This document shows positions 10,480 to 20,176 of a stretch of 64,000 nt of DNA, in pieces. The number at the start of each line of letters is the position of its first letter. Position 1 is the stretch's first letter. The stretch is from Arthrobacter sp. B0490 (lineage in GTDB: Bacteria; Actinomycetota; Actinomycetes; Actinomycetales; Micrococcaceae): the NCBI RefSeq assembly GCF_002929355.1, contig NZ_PJIR01000010.1, positions 1 to 64,000 on the forward strand, written 5' to 3'. The position numbers were made by a program, and so were the translations under genes. A model generated the notes under the pieces. It searched no databases and had not been told where the DNA came from. It was given only the letters and a program-made list of their open reading frames with translations.

Positions 10480-13400
10480 ATGTCCAGTTCCCATCGCACC
10501 GACCAACAAGGAGGCGGCGGGTTCCGCCGTCAACCCAGGACGAGCATCCCTACCCGGTTGACCGCCGGGCTGGTGGCGCTGGTCCTCGGCTCCGGCGTCC
10601 TGCCGGCGGTCCTCGCACCCGCAGTCTCCGCCGCTCCGGTCGGACAGGGGCTGACTCTCAACGCAGGGGACATGCGCTTCATCCTGAAGCAGATCAAGAT
10701 CGCCGAGAACCACGCCACCAAGGAGGACGCCCAGGGCAACATCGTGCCGGGAGCGCCACTGGTCGGAACAGGTCCTCATCAGATCGCGAACCCGCTGCTG
10801 CCCTATGGGCTGCGCACCGTGGACGGCTCGGACAACAACCTCATCAAGGGGCAGGAGGACTTCGGCTCCACCAACCTCCCCTTCCCACGCCTCGCAGCAC
10901 CGCAATGGCGCACCGCCCAGGACGGGAAGTCCTACCAGTCGGTCAACACCAACATCACGGACGGGGCGGCCCGTTTCATCAGCAATGTGATCGTCGACCA
11001 GACCTCCACCAACCCGGCGGCCATCGCCTCCGCCGGCCGCGCGCACCGGACGGTGAACGACGAGCCGACAGCCGTACCCTGCGAGTCCCCCGGCGTACCC
11101 GTGGACTGCGTGGAGGAAGGGGAGACGCTCGACATCCCCAACGTCACCACCGACTTCGGCCTGTCACCGCCCTACAACGGCATGTTCGCCCTGTTCGGCC
11201 AGTTCTTCGACCACGGCGTCGACTCCACGAGGAAGTCGAAGAGCGTGGTGATGATGCCACTCGCCGCCGATGATCCGCTCTACGTCCCGGGCGGGCGTAC
11301 GAACTTCATGATGCTGAGCCGCGCCGAGAACCAGCCCGGCCCGGACGGCGTCCTCGGGACCGCGGACGACGTCCAGGACGGTACCAACACCAACTCCCCG
11401 TGGGTGGACCAGAGCCAGACCTACTCCTCGCACCCGGCACACCAGGTGTTCCTCCGCGAATACGCACTGGACGCCGACGGCGACCCAGCCTCGACCGGCG
11501 ACCTCATCGAAGGCGCTCCGGGCGGCCTGGCCACCTGGCAGGACATCAAGGACCAGGCGGCGACGCTCCTCGGCCTGAAGCTGACGGATGCCGACATCGG
11601 GAACATCCCCATGATCGCCACCGACCAGTACGGACGCTTCCTCCGCGGCCCCAACGGGCTTCCGCAGTACGTGAAGCAGGACAAGACGATGGTCGAGGGC
11701 GACATCGCAGCTCCCGTCGCACCCCCGGCGGACGTCCAGCGCATCGGCATCGCCTTCCTCGACGACATCGCCCACACCGCCTCGCCGTTCGACTCACGGT
11801 CCGGCGCTCTCCTCCGCGCAGACGGCGATACCGCGATCACACCCGTCACCAGCCCCCAGCCGGCCGGCACCTACGACGACGAGATGCTGAACAGGCACTT
11901 CATCGCCGGAGACGGACGCGTCAACGAGAACATCGGCCTGACGGCGATCCACCAGGTGTTCCACTCCGAGCACAACCGCCTCGTGACGTACATGGAGGAC
12001 CTCCTGACCTCCCTGAACCTCGACCTGTCCGAGTGGAAGCTCAGCTCCGGTGAATGGAACGGTGAGCGCCTCTTCCAGGCGGCCCGGTATGTGACCGAGA
12101 TGGAATACCAGCACCTCGTCTTCGAGGAGTTCGCCCGCAAGATCCAGCCGGGCCTCAACCCCTTCAATCCCTTCACCCAGGCCGACACGGGGATCGACCC
12201 CGCGGTGACGGCGGAATTCGCGCATGCGACCTACCGGTTCGGCCACTCGATGCTCACCGAGACGGTGGACAGGAAGACCGACACCGGGCAGGACATCGGC
12301 ATGCCGCTCCTCGATGCCTTCCTGAACCCGCCGGCCTACTACGCCAACGGCAGTGCCACGCTGACACCGGAACAGGCTGCCGGGAGTATCGCCATGGGCA
12401 TGACCGACCAGGTGGGCGCCGAGCTCGACGAGTTCGTCACCAGCACCCTGCGGAACAACGTGCTCGGGCTGCCCCTCGACCTCGCGGCCCTCAACATCGC
12501 CCGCGGACGGGAGACCGGGGTGCCTTCACTCAACAATCTCCGCAGCCGGCTCTACGAGGAGACCGGGGAGTCGTCCCTGAAGCCGTACACCAGCTGGGTG
12601 GACTTCGGCCAGGGGCTGAAGCACCCCGATTCGGTCGTCAACTTCATGGCGGCCTATGGGCAGCACCCCACGATCAAGGGAGCGGCATCCATCGACGGCA
12701 AGCGCGCCGCCGCCCAGCTGCTGTTCGACATGGACGTGGCCGACCCGGCGACGCCCGCCGACGCCTACGACTTCGTGAACAGCACCGGGACGTGGGCCAC
12801 CACGGCCTCGGGTCTCGACGACGTCGACCTCTGGGTCGGTGGCCTCGCCGAGATGCAGAACCTCTTCGGTGGCCTGCTGGGATCGACGTTCAACTACATC
12901 TTCGAACGCCAGATGACGGACCTGCAGGACGGCGACCGGTTGTACTACCTGTCCCGCACCTCAGGACTTAACCTGCGCACCGAACTCGAGGGCAACTCCT
13001 TCGCCGAACTCATCATGAGGAACACCGACGCATCCGCCCTCAAGGCCGAGGTCTTCGGGGTTGCGGACTGCGAGTTCGAACTGGCCGGCATCACGGGGAC
13101 CACAGGCAACAATGTCGCGGACGACCCCGCCTCGGCCTGCAACGAGTCCGCCCTGCTGATGAAGATGGCCGACGGGACCATCCGGTACCGGGTCAGCAAT
13201 TCGGTGGACCGCCCGGGCCTCAACGCCCAGTCCACCTACAACGGCACCGCCGGCACCGACCGGATCTGGGGCGGTATCGACAACGACACGTTCTGGGGCA
13301 ATGACGGCGACGACATCCTCGAAGGGTCGGACGGCGCGGACACGGTCCTCGGCGGCAAGGGCAACGACCGCATCACCGACTCCCATGGGGACGACGTCCT

Positions 13401-15660
13401 GAAGGGAGGCTCCGGGAACGACGCCATCGATGCAGGACCGGGCCTCGACATCATCATGTCCGCCGACGGGGACGACTTCTCCAACGGCGGCCTGAACGGG
13501 AACGAGCACTTCGCCGGTGAGGGTGATGACCTCGTGATCGCCGGAGACGGCCCCGACACGGTGTTCGGCGGCGGCGGAGACGACTGGATGGAGGGTGGCA
13601 ACGCCAACGATCTCCTGCAGGGCGACAGCGGGGCACCGTTCTTCGACGACATCAACAGCCCCGGCCACGACGTGATGATCGGGGACTCGGGGGAGGACGA
13701 CTACGACGCCGAAGGCGGGGACGACGTCATGGTCGCCGGCCCGGGTGTCGAACGCAACCACGGCGTGTACGGCTTCGACTGGGTGACCCACGCCAGGTCG
13801 ATCGAACCTGGTGACTCCGACATGCGGATGCTGGTGGTGGACGGTCCCGACGCGATCAGGGACCGGTTCCTCCAGGTGGAAGGACTGTCGGGCTGGGACA
13901 GGGACGATGTGCTCCGCGGCACCGACACCACCCCCGACGAGGAGGACGTCGAGGTGAACGCCCCGGAGCTGACCAACGTGCTCGACGCCGAAGGCATCGC
14001 CCGGATCAGCGGACTCAGGGACCTCCTGCCGGAGGGTGCGACCACGTTCGATGCCGGCAACATCATCATCGGCGGCTCCGGAAGCGACAAGATCTGGGGC
14101 AACGGCGCCGACGACGTCATCGACGGCGACAAATGGCTCAACGTACGCCTGAGTGTCAGGGACGACGCCGGAGCGGAGATCCGTACGGCGAACACCCTCA
14201 CGGAGATCCAGGCGGACATCATGGCCGGCAGGACGGACCCCGGCAAGGTGGAGGTCGTCCGAGAGATCCTCACCCCGTCCGCGCCAACGGGGGTCGACAC
14301 CGCCGTGTTCTCCGGCGCGCAGTCCGAGTACGACATCACCACCACCCCCGGTGGAGTCACCACGGTGACCCACACCGGCGGGTCCACGGATGACGGCACG
14401 GACACGATCACCAACGTCGAGCTGCTCGAGTTCACCGACGGAACCGTCGAGGTCTCCACCCTGGAGCCGGAGCCGGAGCCACCGACGGTGCCGGCCGATA
14501 CGACGGCGCCGACGGTAGGCACACGGACGCCGGCGGCTGACGCTACCGGTGTGGCTGTGGGGGCCGATGCCCGTGCTGTGTTCAGCGAGGCGGTGTCCGG
14601 GGTGAGTGGAGCGAGCCTGCGGGTGACCGATCCTGCTGGCGCCGCGGTGGCCGGTGCGGTGTCGTACGATGCCGCGACGCGCACGGCGACGCTGAACCCC
14701 ACCGCTGATCTGGCGGTGGGCACCCGGTACACGGTGAACCTGACGGCCGGGATCACCGATGCCGCAGGGAACGCCCTGGCCCCGGTGAGCTGGAGTTTCA
14801 CCACCGCAGCGGCGACGACGCCACCGCCGACGCCGACAACCATTCCCGCGGCGGCCACCACGGCCATCAACGCAGCGGCGGCCGCGTCTCCCGGTATCGG
14901 GACGGCGACCGGTCCGATCACCTGCGGCCTGGCCGCCGGCGGTTGCTACCGGAACTACCCGGGCGGTTCCATCCACTGGTCCTCGGCCACGGGAGCGCAC
15001 GTCACCCGGGCTGCCATCGGTGCCACCTGGGCCGGTCAGGGATGGGAGAACGGGTCCCTCGGCTACCCGACCAGCAACGAGATCGGTGGACTGAAGAACG
15101 GCGGCGTCTACCAGACCTTCCAGGGCGGGTCGATCCACTGGTCCCCGGCGACCGGTGCCCGCATCACCACCGGCGCCATCGGCTCCACCTGGGCGGGTCA
15201 GGGCTGGGAGAACGGTGGCCTCGGCTACCCGACCGGCAACGAGGTCGGTGGACTGAAGAACGGCGGCGCCTACCAGACCTTCCAGGGCGGGTCGATCCAC
15301 TGGTCCCCGGCGACCGGGGCCCGCATCACCAGGGGCGGTATCGGTGCCACCTGGGCCGGCCAGGGCTGGGAGAACGGATTCCTCGGCTACCCGACCAGCA
15401 ACGAGATCGTCGGACTGAGGAAGGGCGGCGTCTACCAGAACTTCGAGGGCGGGGTCATCTACTGGTCCCCCGCTACCGGGGCGCACAGCAACCACGGGGC
15501 CATCCGCAACGCCTACGCCTCGCAGGGCTGGGAGAACGGCCGGCTCGGCTACCCGACCAGCAACGAGATCGTGGTCAGCCCCACTGTCCGGGCGCAGGAC
15601 TTCGAAGGAGGACGCATCACCTGGTCGGCCGCCACCGGGTCTGCCATCTCCTACAGGTAG
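10480..15660 (+). CDS. giant secreted haem peroxidase with RTX, Ig-like and LGFP repeats
   Basis: A 1726-residue exported protein. Residues 1-52 form a long signal peptide ending AVSAAP. Residues about 60-900 are an animal-type haem peroxidase (peroxidasin/cyclooxygenase superfamily): distal Asp244-His245 in GQFFDHGVD, the proximal His589 in YRFGHSML, and NIARGRETGVPSLNN. About 922-1090 hold hemolysin-type GGxGxD calcium repeats (GNDGDDILEGSDGADTVLGG and others). About 1340-1443 form a Big_5/SbsA Ig-like domain starting DTTAPTVGTRTP. From 1487 to the end are 54-residue LGFP repeats typical of actinobacterial wall proteins. It stands alone, with GGGAGA before the ATG and a strong terminator after it. 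Likely a calcium-dependent, wall-attached oxidising enzyme; substrate unknown. Confidence 0.9.
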   Translation: MSSSHRTDQQGGGGFRRQPRTSIPTRLTAGLVALVLGSGVLPAVLAPAVSAAPVGQGLTLNAGDMRFILKQIKIAENHATKEDAQGNIVPGAPLVGTGPHQIANPLLPYGLRTVDGSDNNLIKGQEDFGSTNLPFPRLAAPQWRTAQDGKSYQSVNTNITDGAARFISNVIVDQTSTNPAAIASAGRAHRTVNDEPTAVPCESPGVPVDCVEEGETLDIPNVTTDFGLSPPYNGMFALFGQFFDHGVDSTRKSKSVVMMPLAADDPLYVPGGRTNFMMLSRAENQPGPDGVLGTADDVQDGTNTNSPWVDQSQTYSSHPAHQVFLREYALDADGDPASTGDLIEGAPGGLATWQDIKDQAATLLGLKLTDADIGNIPMIATDQYGRFLRGPNGLPQYVKQDKTMVEGDIAAPVAPPADVQRIGIAFLDDIAHTASPFDSRSGALLRADGDTAITPVTSPQPAGTYDDEMLNRHFIAGDGRVNENIGLTAIHQVFHSEHNRLVTYMEDLLTSLNLDLSEWKLSSGEWNGERLFQAARYVTEMEYQHLVFEEFARKIQPGLNPFNPFTQADTGIDPAVTAEFAHATYRFGHSMLTETVDRKTDTGQDIGMPLLDAFLNPPAYYANGSATLTPEQAAGSIAMGMTDQVGAELDEFVTSTLRNNVLGLPLDLAALNIARGRETGVPSLNNLRSRLYEETGESSLKPYTSWVDFGQGLKHPDSVVNFMAAYGQHPTIKGAASIDGKRAAAQLLFDMDVADPATPADAYDFVNSTGTWATTASGLDDVDLWVGGLAEMQNLFGGLLGSTFNYIFERQMTDLQDGDRLYYLSRTSGLNLRTELEGNSFAELIMRNTDASALKAEVFGVADCEFELAGITGTTGNNVADDPASACNESALLMKMADGTIRYRVSNSVDRPGLNAQSTYNGTAGTDRIWGGIDNDTFWGNDGDDILEGSDGADTVLGGKGNDRITDSHGDDVLKGGSGNDAIDAGPGLDIIMSADGDDFSNGGLNGNEHFAGEGDDLVIAGDGPDTVFGGGGDDWMEGGNANDLLQGDSGAPFFDDINSPGHDVMIGDSGEDDYDAEGGDDVMVAGPGVERNHGVYGFDWVTHARSIEPGDSDMRMLVVDGPDAIRDRFLQVEGLSGWDRDDVLRGTDTTPDEEDVEVNAPELTNVLDAEGIARISGLRDLLPEGATTFDAGNIIIGGSGSDKIWGNGADDVIDGDKWLNVRLSVRDDAGAEIRTANTLTEIQADIMAGRTDPGKVEVVREILTPSAPTGVDTAVFSGAQSEYDITTTPGGVTTVTHTGGSTDDGTDTITNVELLEFTDGTVEVSTLEPEPEPPTVPADTTAPTVGTRTPAADATGVAVGADARAVFSEAVSGVSGASLRVTDPAGAAVAGAVSYDAATRTATLNPTADLAVGTRYTVNLTAGITDAAGNALAPVSWSFTTAAATTPPPTPTTIPAAATTAINAAAAASPGIGTATGPITCGLAAGGCYRNYPGGSIHWSSATGAHVTRAAIGATWAGQGWENGSLGYPTSNEIGGLKNGGVYQTFQGGSIHWSPATGARITTGAIGSTWAGQGWENGGLGYPTGNEVGGLKNGGAYQTFQGGSIHWSPATGARITRGGIGATWAGQGWENGFLGYPTSNEIVGLRKGGVYQNFEGGVIYWSPATGAHSNHGAIRNAYASQGWENGRLGYPTSNEIVVSPTVRAQDFEGGRITWSAATGSAISYR
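14938..15657 (+). repeat. LGFP-type tandem repeat, 162-bp units
   Basis: Four consecutive 162-bp units start at 14938, 15100, 15262 and 15424, followed by a 72-bp partial unit from 15586. Each codes for a 54-residue LGFP repeat with GGSIHWSPATGA, WAGQGWENG and LGYPTSNE. Units 2 and 3 are nearly identical at the DNA level, so recent duplication or gene conversion is likely. LGFP repeats are linked with cell-wall association, for example in corynebacterial mycolyltransferases. Confidence 0.9.
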
Positions 15661-15709
15661 ACATCCCGGTACAGCGCCTGGCGCCCCGTACCGGCCGCCG
15701 GTAGATCAC

Positions 15710-15748
15710 GGAAGCGCCGGGTGGACCGACAATCCACCCGGCGCTTCC
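15710..15748 (+). terminator. strong hairpin after the peroxidase gene
   Basis: A perfect 16-bp stem (GGAAGCGCCGGGTGGA with its complement) around a 7-base loop, 50 bp after the peroxidase stop. There is no long T-run, as is usual in high-GC actinobacteria. Confidence 0.85.
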
Positions 15749-15992
15749 TGCCGTGTACGCGGCACCGCGTCCTCGAACTGCATCGGCGTCGCGATCACCG
15801 CGGACCCATGAAAGGCCGGGACCTCCACGGTCCGGTCCACCCGGATGACCAGCAGGAGAACAGCAGGTCGGAGCCTTTAATGCCGCGTGAACTCTGCCGC
15901 ACAACTCCGTGCAGAGCCGCCTTTCCGGGCTTCCCGGGGATCCGCCGCCCCTAGCCTTGCAGAAGTTCATGACGCAGAGCGAAGGACGATCG
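15749..15992. other. intergenic region before the sugar ABC operon
   Basis: No credible gene. A 6-bp inverted pair CTCTGC (15892) and GCAGAG (15911) spaced by 13 bases could be part of an operator for the importer operon; this is weak. Two in-frame ATGs at 15969 and 15993 compete as the start of the first permease. Confidence 0.3.
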
Positions 15993-16982
15993 ATGGAACA
16001 AGTGGCCGACACCACCCTGGTCCCCGGGGTGCGGACGGGACGGTCTCCCGACCGGATGCCGCCGTCGCCCGGCACCCGTGCCCTCCCGGAACCCGCCCGG
16101 CGGAACCGCCGGACCCCCTGGAAGGCGTGGCTGCTGTTCCTCCTCTTCGCGGGACCCAACGTCGCCCTGCTGGTGGTCTTCACCTACAAGCCGCTCCTGC
16201 AGTCCCTGTACTACTCCACGCTGCAGTGGAACATCGGGTCCGCCGTCGCGATGCCCGTCGGGTTCCAGAACTACCTCGACTGGTTCACGGACCCGACGAC
16301 GCCCGGGATCGTCGCCGTCACGCTCGTCTTCACCCTCGCCACCGTGGGCGGCGGGATGGTCATCGGCCTTCTCCTCGCGCTCGTCCTCAACCGCAGGCTG
16401 CGCGGGACGGGCGCCGCCCGGACCGTCGTCGTCGCGCCCTACGTGCTCTCCGGTGTGGCCGTCGGGCTCCTCTGGCTCTTCGTGTTCGACCCGAACTTCG
16501 GCGTCACCGCGGCCCTGCTGCGGCTCGTGGGCCTCGCCTCGCCCGACTGGTACAACGACCCGCAGTGGGCGCTCGTCATGGTGATCATCGTGTACCTGTG
16601 GAAGAACGTGGGCTACGTGGCCCTCATCTACCTGGCCGCGCTGCAATCGGTGCCGCAGGACCTCGTTGAAGCCGCGTCCATCGACGGGGCATCCCCGCTC
16701 CGGTCCTTCCGCTCCATCGTGCTGCCGCTGCTCGGACCCACCACGTTCTTCCTCGCCATCACCACGCTCCTGACGTCCCTGCAGTCCTTCGACATCATCC
16801 AGGCCATGACCAAGGGCGGGCCGCTCGGGGGTACCACCACGATGATGTACCAGATCTACCAGGAGGGCTTCCAGAGCGGACGTGCCGGCTACTCGTCCGC
16901 CGTCGCCACCATCCTCTTCGTGGTCCTGCTCCTCGTGACCTTCGCCCAACTGAAGTACGTCGACAGGAAGGTGCACTACTGA
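15993..16982 (+). CDS. ABC sugar importer permease, MalF/UgpA type
   Basis: A 329-residue inner-membrane protein with six predicted membrane spans: residues about 40-62 (WLLFLLFAGPNVALLVVFTY), then spans through VAVTLVFTLATVGGGMVIGL, LSGVAVGLLWLFVF, WALVMVIIVYLW, and a C-terminal span. The EAA loop that docks the ATPase reads EAASIDGASPLRSFRSIVLP. The start at 15993 is preferred over 15969 because AAGGAC lies nine bases upstream. Its stop overlaps the next start (TGATG). With the next two genes it forms a carbohydrate-uptake (CUT1) importer. Confidence 0.9.
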   Translation: MEQVADTTLVPGVRTGRSPDRMPPSPGTRALPEPARRNRRTPWKAWLLFLLFAGPNVALLVVFTYKPLLQSLYYSTLQWNIGSAVAMPVGFQNYLDWFTDPTTPGIVAVTLVFTLATVGGGMVIGLLLALVLNRRLRGTGAARTVVVAPYVLSGVAVGLLWLFVFDPNFGVTAALLRLVGLASPDWYNDPQWALVMVIIVYLWKNVGYVALIYLAALQSVPQDLVEAASIDGASPLRSFRSIVLPLLGPTTFFLAITTLLTSLQSFDIIQAMTKGGPLGGTTTMMYQIYQEGFQSGRAGYSSAVATILFVVLLLVTFAQLKYVDRKVHY

Positions 16983-17839
16983 TGGGTGCCACGACAGCAC
17001 AACCGGGCACCGTACGACGGCGGACCCCCACCCCGTGGGGCAGCTACCTCACGCTGCTTCTCGCGGTGGGCGTCATGGTCCTGCCGCTGGTCTGGATGGT
17101 CCTGGCAGGCTTCAAGGAACGCGACGAGATCTACACCTCGCCCATCCAGTGGCTGCCCGCCACGGTGGACGGTTCCAACTATGCATCGGCGATGAGTGCC
17201 GTGCCGTTCGGGGACTTCTTCCTCAACAGCGCGATCACCACGGTGATCGGCGCCGGCGTCAAGATGATGCTGGGACTGACCACCGCGTATGCGCTCGTCT
17301 TCCTCGAGTTCCCGCTCAAGAAGCTGATCTTCGGTGTGGTGATCTTCGCGCTGCTCGTGCCGCAGCAGATCGTCATCATCCCCAACTACACGCTCGTGGC
17401 CGAGCTCGGCTGGATCAACACCTACCAGGGCATCATCGTGCCCGGCCTCGCGAGCGCCTTCGGCACCTTCCTCTTCCGCCAGCACTTCCTCACGCTGCCC
17501 GCCTCCATCCTCGAGGCGGCCGCACTCGACGGCGCCGGCCACTGGACGCGCCTGTGGCGCTTCATCGTGCCGATCTCCGCCCCCACGATCGCCGCCGTGG
17601 CGCTCGTCTCGATCGTCGCGGAGTGGAACGAATACCTGTGGCCACTGCTCGTCGTCGACCGCGCGGACATGATGACCCTGCCGGTAGGGCTGACCCTGCT
17701 GCAGAACAACGACGGCATCGCCGACTGGGGCGTCCTCATGGCGGCGACGGTCCTCGTGACCGCGCCCGTCCTCCTCGCGTTCTTCGCGCTGCAGAAGCGC
17801 ATCGTCTCCGGACTCACCGCCGGCGCCGTCACCGGCTGA
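16982..17839 (+). CDS. ABC sugar importer permease, MalG/UgpE type
   Basis: A 285-residue partner permease. The first span follows TPWGSYLTLLLAVGVMVLPL, periplasmic FLNSAITTV leads to the core spans, and the EAA loop reads EAAALDGAGHWTRLWRFIVP. The N-terminal ERDEIYTSPIQWLPA is typical of MalG-type subunits of CUT1 transporters. Its start overlaps the upstream permease stop, so equal production is likely. No ATPase gene follows. Confidence 0.9.
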   Translation: MGATTAQPGTVRRRTPTPWGSYLTLLLAVGVMVLPLVWMVLAGFKERDEIYTSPIQWLPATVDGSNYASAMSAVPFGDFFLNSAITTVIGAGVKMMLGLTTAYALVFLEFPLKKLIFGVVIFALLVPQQIVIIPNYTLVAELGWINTYQGIIVPGLASAFGTFLFRQHFLTLPASILEAAALDGAGHWTRLWRFIVPISAPTIAAVALVSIVAEWNEYLWPLLVVDRADMMTLPVGLTLLQNNDGIADWGVLMAATVLVTAPVLLAFFALQKRIVSGLTAGAVTG

Positions 17840-17882
17840 CCCGACCTTCCCTTCCCTCCGTCCCACCTCCCAAGGAGTCCCC

Positions 17883-19235
17883 ATGTCACCGCGCCCGCAG
17901 CTCGACCTCGACCGCCGTCAGCTCCTCCAGTTCACAGCACTCTTCGGCGGCGCCGCAGCACTGGCGGCCTGCAGCGGCCCGTCCGTCAGCTCGGACGTCT
18001 CCGGCGGTGCCGCCACCGAGGCGGCCACCGACTGGGCGGCCGTCACCCCGGCGAAGGAGATCACCTGGTGGAGCAACCACCCCGGCGCCTCCAGACCCGT
18101 CGAGGAGGAGCTCATCAGGCGCTTCACGGCGGAGAGCGGCATCAAGGTCAACCTCGTGACGGCCGGAGCCAACTACGACGAGGTGGCACAGAAGTTCCAG
18201 GCCGCGACCGGCACCGGCAACGGGCCCGACGTCGTCGTCGCGAGTGACGTGTGGTGGTTCCGCTACATGATCAACGGGCAGGTCCTGCCCGTGGACCAGC
18301 TCGCCGAGCACCTCGAGATCGACACCACGGACTACAACGAGACCCTGTACGGCGACTACGAGTTCAAGGACGCGCACTGGGCCGTACCGTATGCCCGCTC
18401 CACGCCGCTGTTCTACTACAACAAGGACGTCTGGGCCGCCGCCGGCCTCCCCGACCGCTCGCCCGAGACGTGGGACGAGTTCCTGGAGTGGGCGCCGAAG
18501 CTCGCCGGCGGGTCGGTCACGCCGCTCGGCCTCGGCAAGGGCACCTCCTGGGCTGCCTGGTGGTTCTGCAATTTCCTCTGGGGCCGCGGTGGTGCGTACT
18601 CGGACGAGTGGACCATGACGCTCGACACCCCCGAGGCCATCGACGCCGCGAAGTTCGTGCAGTCGATGATCTTCGACGACAGGATCGCCGACATCGCCGC
18701 GACCGACAACGTCGCCGACTTCGGTGCAGGCCTGACGGGCTGCACGATCGGCTCCACGGGATCGCTGACCGGGATCCTCGAGGCCGCGAAGTTCGAGGTC
18801 GGTACCGGGTTCCTCCCCGCGGGTCCGGAGGGACCCGCCTGCCCCACGGGCGGCACCGGCGTGGCCATCAGCGCCGACCGCACCCCCGAGCAGCAGCTCG
18901 CCGCGGGCATGTTCCTCAAGTTCCTCACGAGCACGGAGAGCACGTCCTACTTCTCCTCCAACACGGGCTACATGCCCGTACGGACGTCCGCACGCGACAG
19001 CGAGATCATGACCGAGGTCTACGCCAAGTCACCGCAGTTCCGAACGGCCGTCGACCAGCTCGAGACCACCCGCGTCCAGGACTGGGGCCGCGTGTTCATC
19101 CCCGGCGGCGACAAGGAACTGACGACGGCGCTCGAGAGCATCATCCTGCAGCAGGGTGATCCGGAGAAGGCCTTCGCCACCGCCAGCACCGCGATCCAGC
19201 GCTCCTTCGAGCAGAACGTGGAGCCCTACCTGTAG
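17883..19235 (+). CDS. ABC importer solute-binding lipoprotein
   Basis: A 450-residue exported solute-binding protein of the UgpB/MalE extracellular type. The N-terminus LDRRQLLQF suggests Tat export, followed by a hydrophobic stretch and a lipobox LAAC with Cys30 as the lipidation site. The mature part begins with the usual ITWWSNHPGA strand and has the IKVNLV and VVVASDVWWF elements of cluster B binding proteins. CAAGGAG sits just before the ATG. It follows the permeases by 43 bp. Sugar specificity cannot be read; glycerol phosphate or an oligosaccharide are equally possible. Confidence 0.9.
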   Translation: MSPRPQLDLDRRQLLQFTALFGGAAALAACSGPSVSSDVSGGAATEAATDWAAVTPAKEITWWSNHPGASRPVEEELIRRFTAESGIKVNLVTAGANYDEVAQKFQAATGTGNGPDVVVASDVWWFRYMINGQVLPVDQLAEHLEIDTTDYNETLYGDYEFKDAHWAVPYARSTPLFYYNKDVWAAAGLPDRSPETWDEFLEWAPKLAGGSVTPLGLGKGTSWAAWWFCNFLWGRGGAYSDEWTMTLDTPEAIDAAKFVQSMIFDDRIADIAATDNVADFGAGLTGCTIGSTGSLTGILEAAKFEVGTGFLPAGPEGPACPTGGTGVAISADRTPEQQLAAGMFLKFLTSTESTSYFSSNTGYMPVRTSARDSEIMTEVYAKSPQFRTAVDQLETTRVQDWGRVFIPGGDKELTTALESIILQQGDPEKAFATASTAIQRSFEQNVEPYL

Positions 19236-20107
19236 GACCGACGGGGCCGGGCCTCCCCGGTGTGTTCGCCGATCGCCCCGACGGCCAGCTCCCAGAGCGG
19301 CGGAGGCGGCTGCTGATGCCCGGCCCCCGGCAGCGGGACGAGCTGGGCGGCCGGGATCTCGGCAGCAAGGGCCTCGCCGTGCCCGAGAGGGAACATCGGG
19401 TCGGTGGTGCCGTGCAGGACGAGGGTGGGGGCCGTGATCTGTCCGAGGCGGGCAGAGGTGGGTGGCTCCTCGTCGAGGAGGAAGTGATTGGTCATCGAGG
19501 CGGCCATGTCCCGCGTCCGGTCGACCTCCTCGGCCGCGAGCCGTCGGCAGCGCGCCTCATCGAACCCGAGGCTTCCCGCGTACGGACGTTCCACCTCCAC
19601 CCGGTAGGCGACCACCGCGTCCCGGTCCGTCCAGTCGGGCTCCGGCAACGGGTCGGAGAACGCGGCCCTCACCCGGGGATCGGGCGGGGGCAGGTTCCGG
19701 GGCCGCTCCGCCGGAACCGCCGGGCTGGTCGAGGCCAGGCACAGGGTCCGCACGCGGCCGGGATGCCCGAGGGCGAGGAGTTGCGCGATGCCCCCGCCCA
19801 GGGACAGGCCGACGAGATGCGCGCGGTCCACCCGGAGTACGTCGAGGAGGTGCAACGGATCGATGACCAGGTCCCGGGCGGCGTACGACGGGGATCCTGG
19901 TGGTGAGCAGGCGGACCGGCCGGTGTCCCGGTGGTCGTAGCGCACCACGTGCCGGCCGGCCGCGGCCAGCAGGAGACAGAATCCGGTCTCCCACCAGACC
20001 ATGGACTGCGCTCCTCCGGCGATCAGCAGCACGGTCGCGTCGGCCGGATCACCGAACGTCTCGAAACACAGATCCGTGCCGTCCATCGTCACGATCTGCT
20101 CGGTCAT
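19226..20107 (-). CDS. alpha/beta hydrolase (RdmC-like)
   Basis: A 293-residue cytoplasmic alpha/beta hydrolase. The nucleophile elbow is GLSLGGG, the oxyanion region is LLIAGGAQSMVWW, the acid is probably the Asp in HGTTDPMFPLGHG, and the His is in GAGHQQ. The pattern, including RYDHRDTGRS, resembles aclacinomycin methylesterase RdmC and related esterases. The start at 20107 is chosen over 20119 because GGAG lies six bases upstream. Its 3' end overlaps the convergent binding-protein gene by 10 bp. It is probably co-regulated with the MarR gene just upstream. Confidence 0.82.
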   Translation of the reverse strand: MTEQIVTMDGTDLCFETFGDPADATVLLIAGGAQSMVWWETGFCLLLAAAGRHVVRYDHRDTGRSACSPPGSPSYAARDLVIDPLHLLDVLRVDRAHLVGLSLGGGIAQLLALGHPGRVRTLCLASTSPAVPAERPRNLPPPDPRVRAAFSDPLPEPDWTDRDAVVAYRVEVERPYAGSLGFDEARCRRLAAEEVDRTRDMAASMTNHFLLDEEPPTSARLGQITAPTLVLHGTTDPMFPLGHGEALAAEIPAAQLVPLPGAGHQQPPPPLWELAVGAIGEHTGEARPRRSYR

Positions 20108-20176
20108 GATGGGCTCCATCGGTCGGGACGACCCGGAGGGTCAGGCGGGGCGCGGGGGTCACCGCCGGCCGGACGC

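Noticed and set aside
12961..15495. An 844-residue frame antisense to the peroxidase gene
   Set aside because: Low-complexity shadow of the RTX and LGFP repeats; no ribosome site or domain.
14938..15657. Possible CRISPR-like array of regular repeats
   Set aside because: The units are coding, in frame, 162 bp long without spacers, and translate to LGFP repeats.
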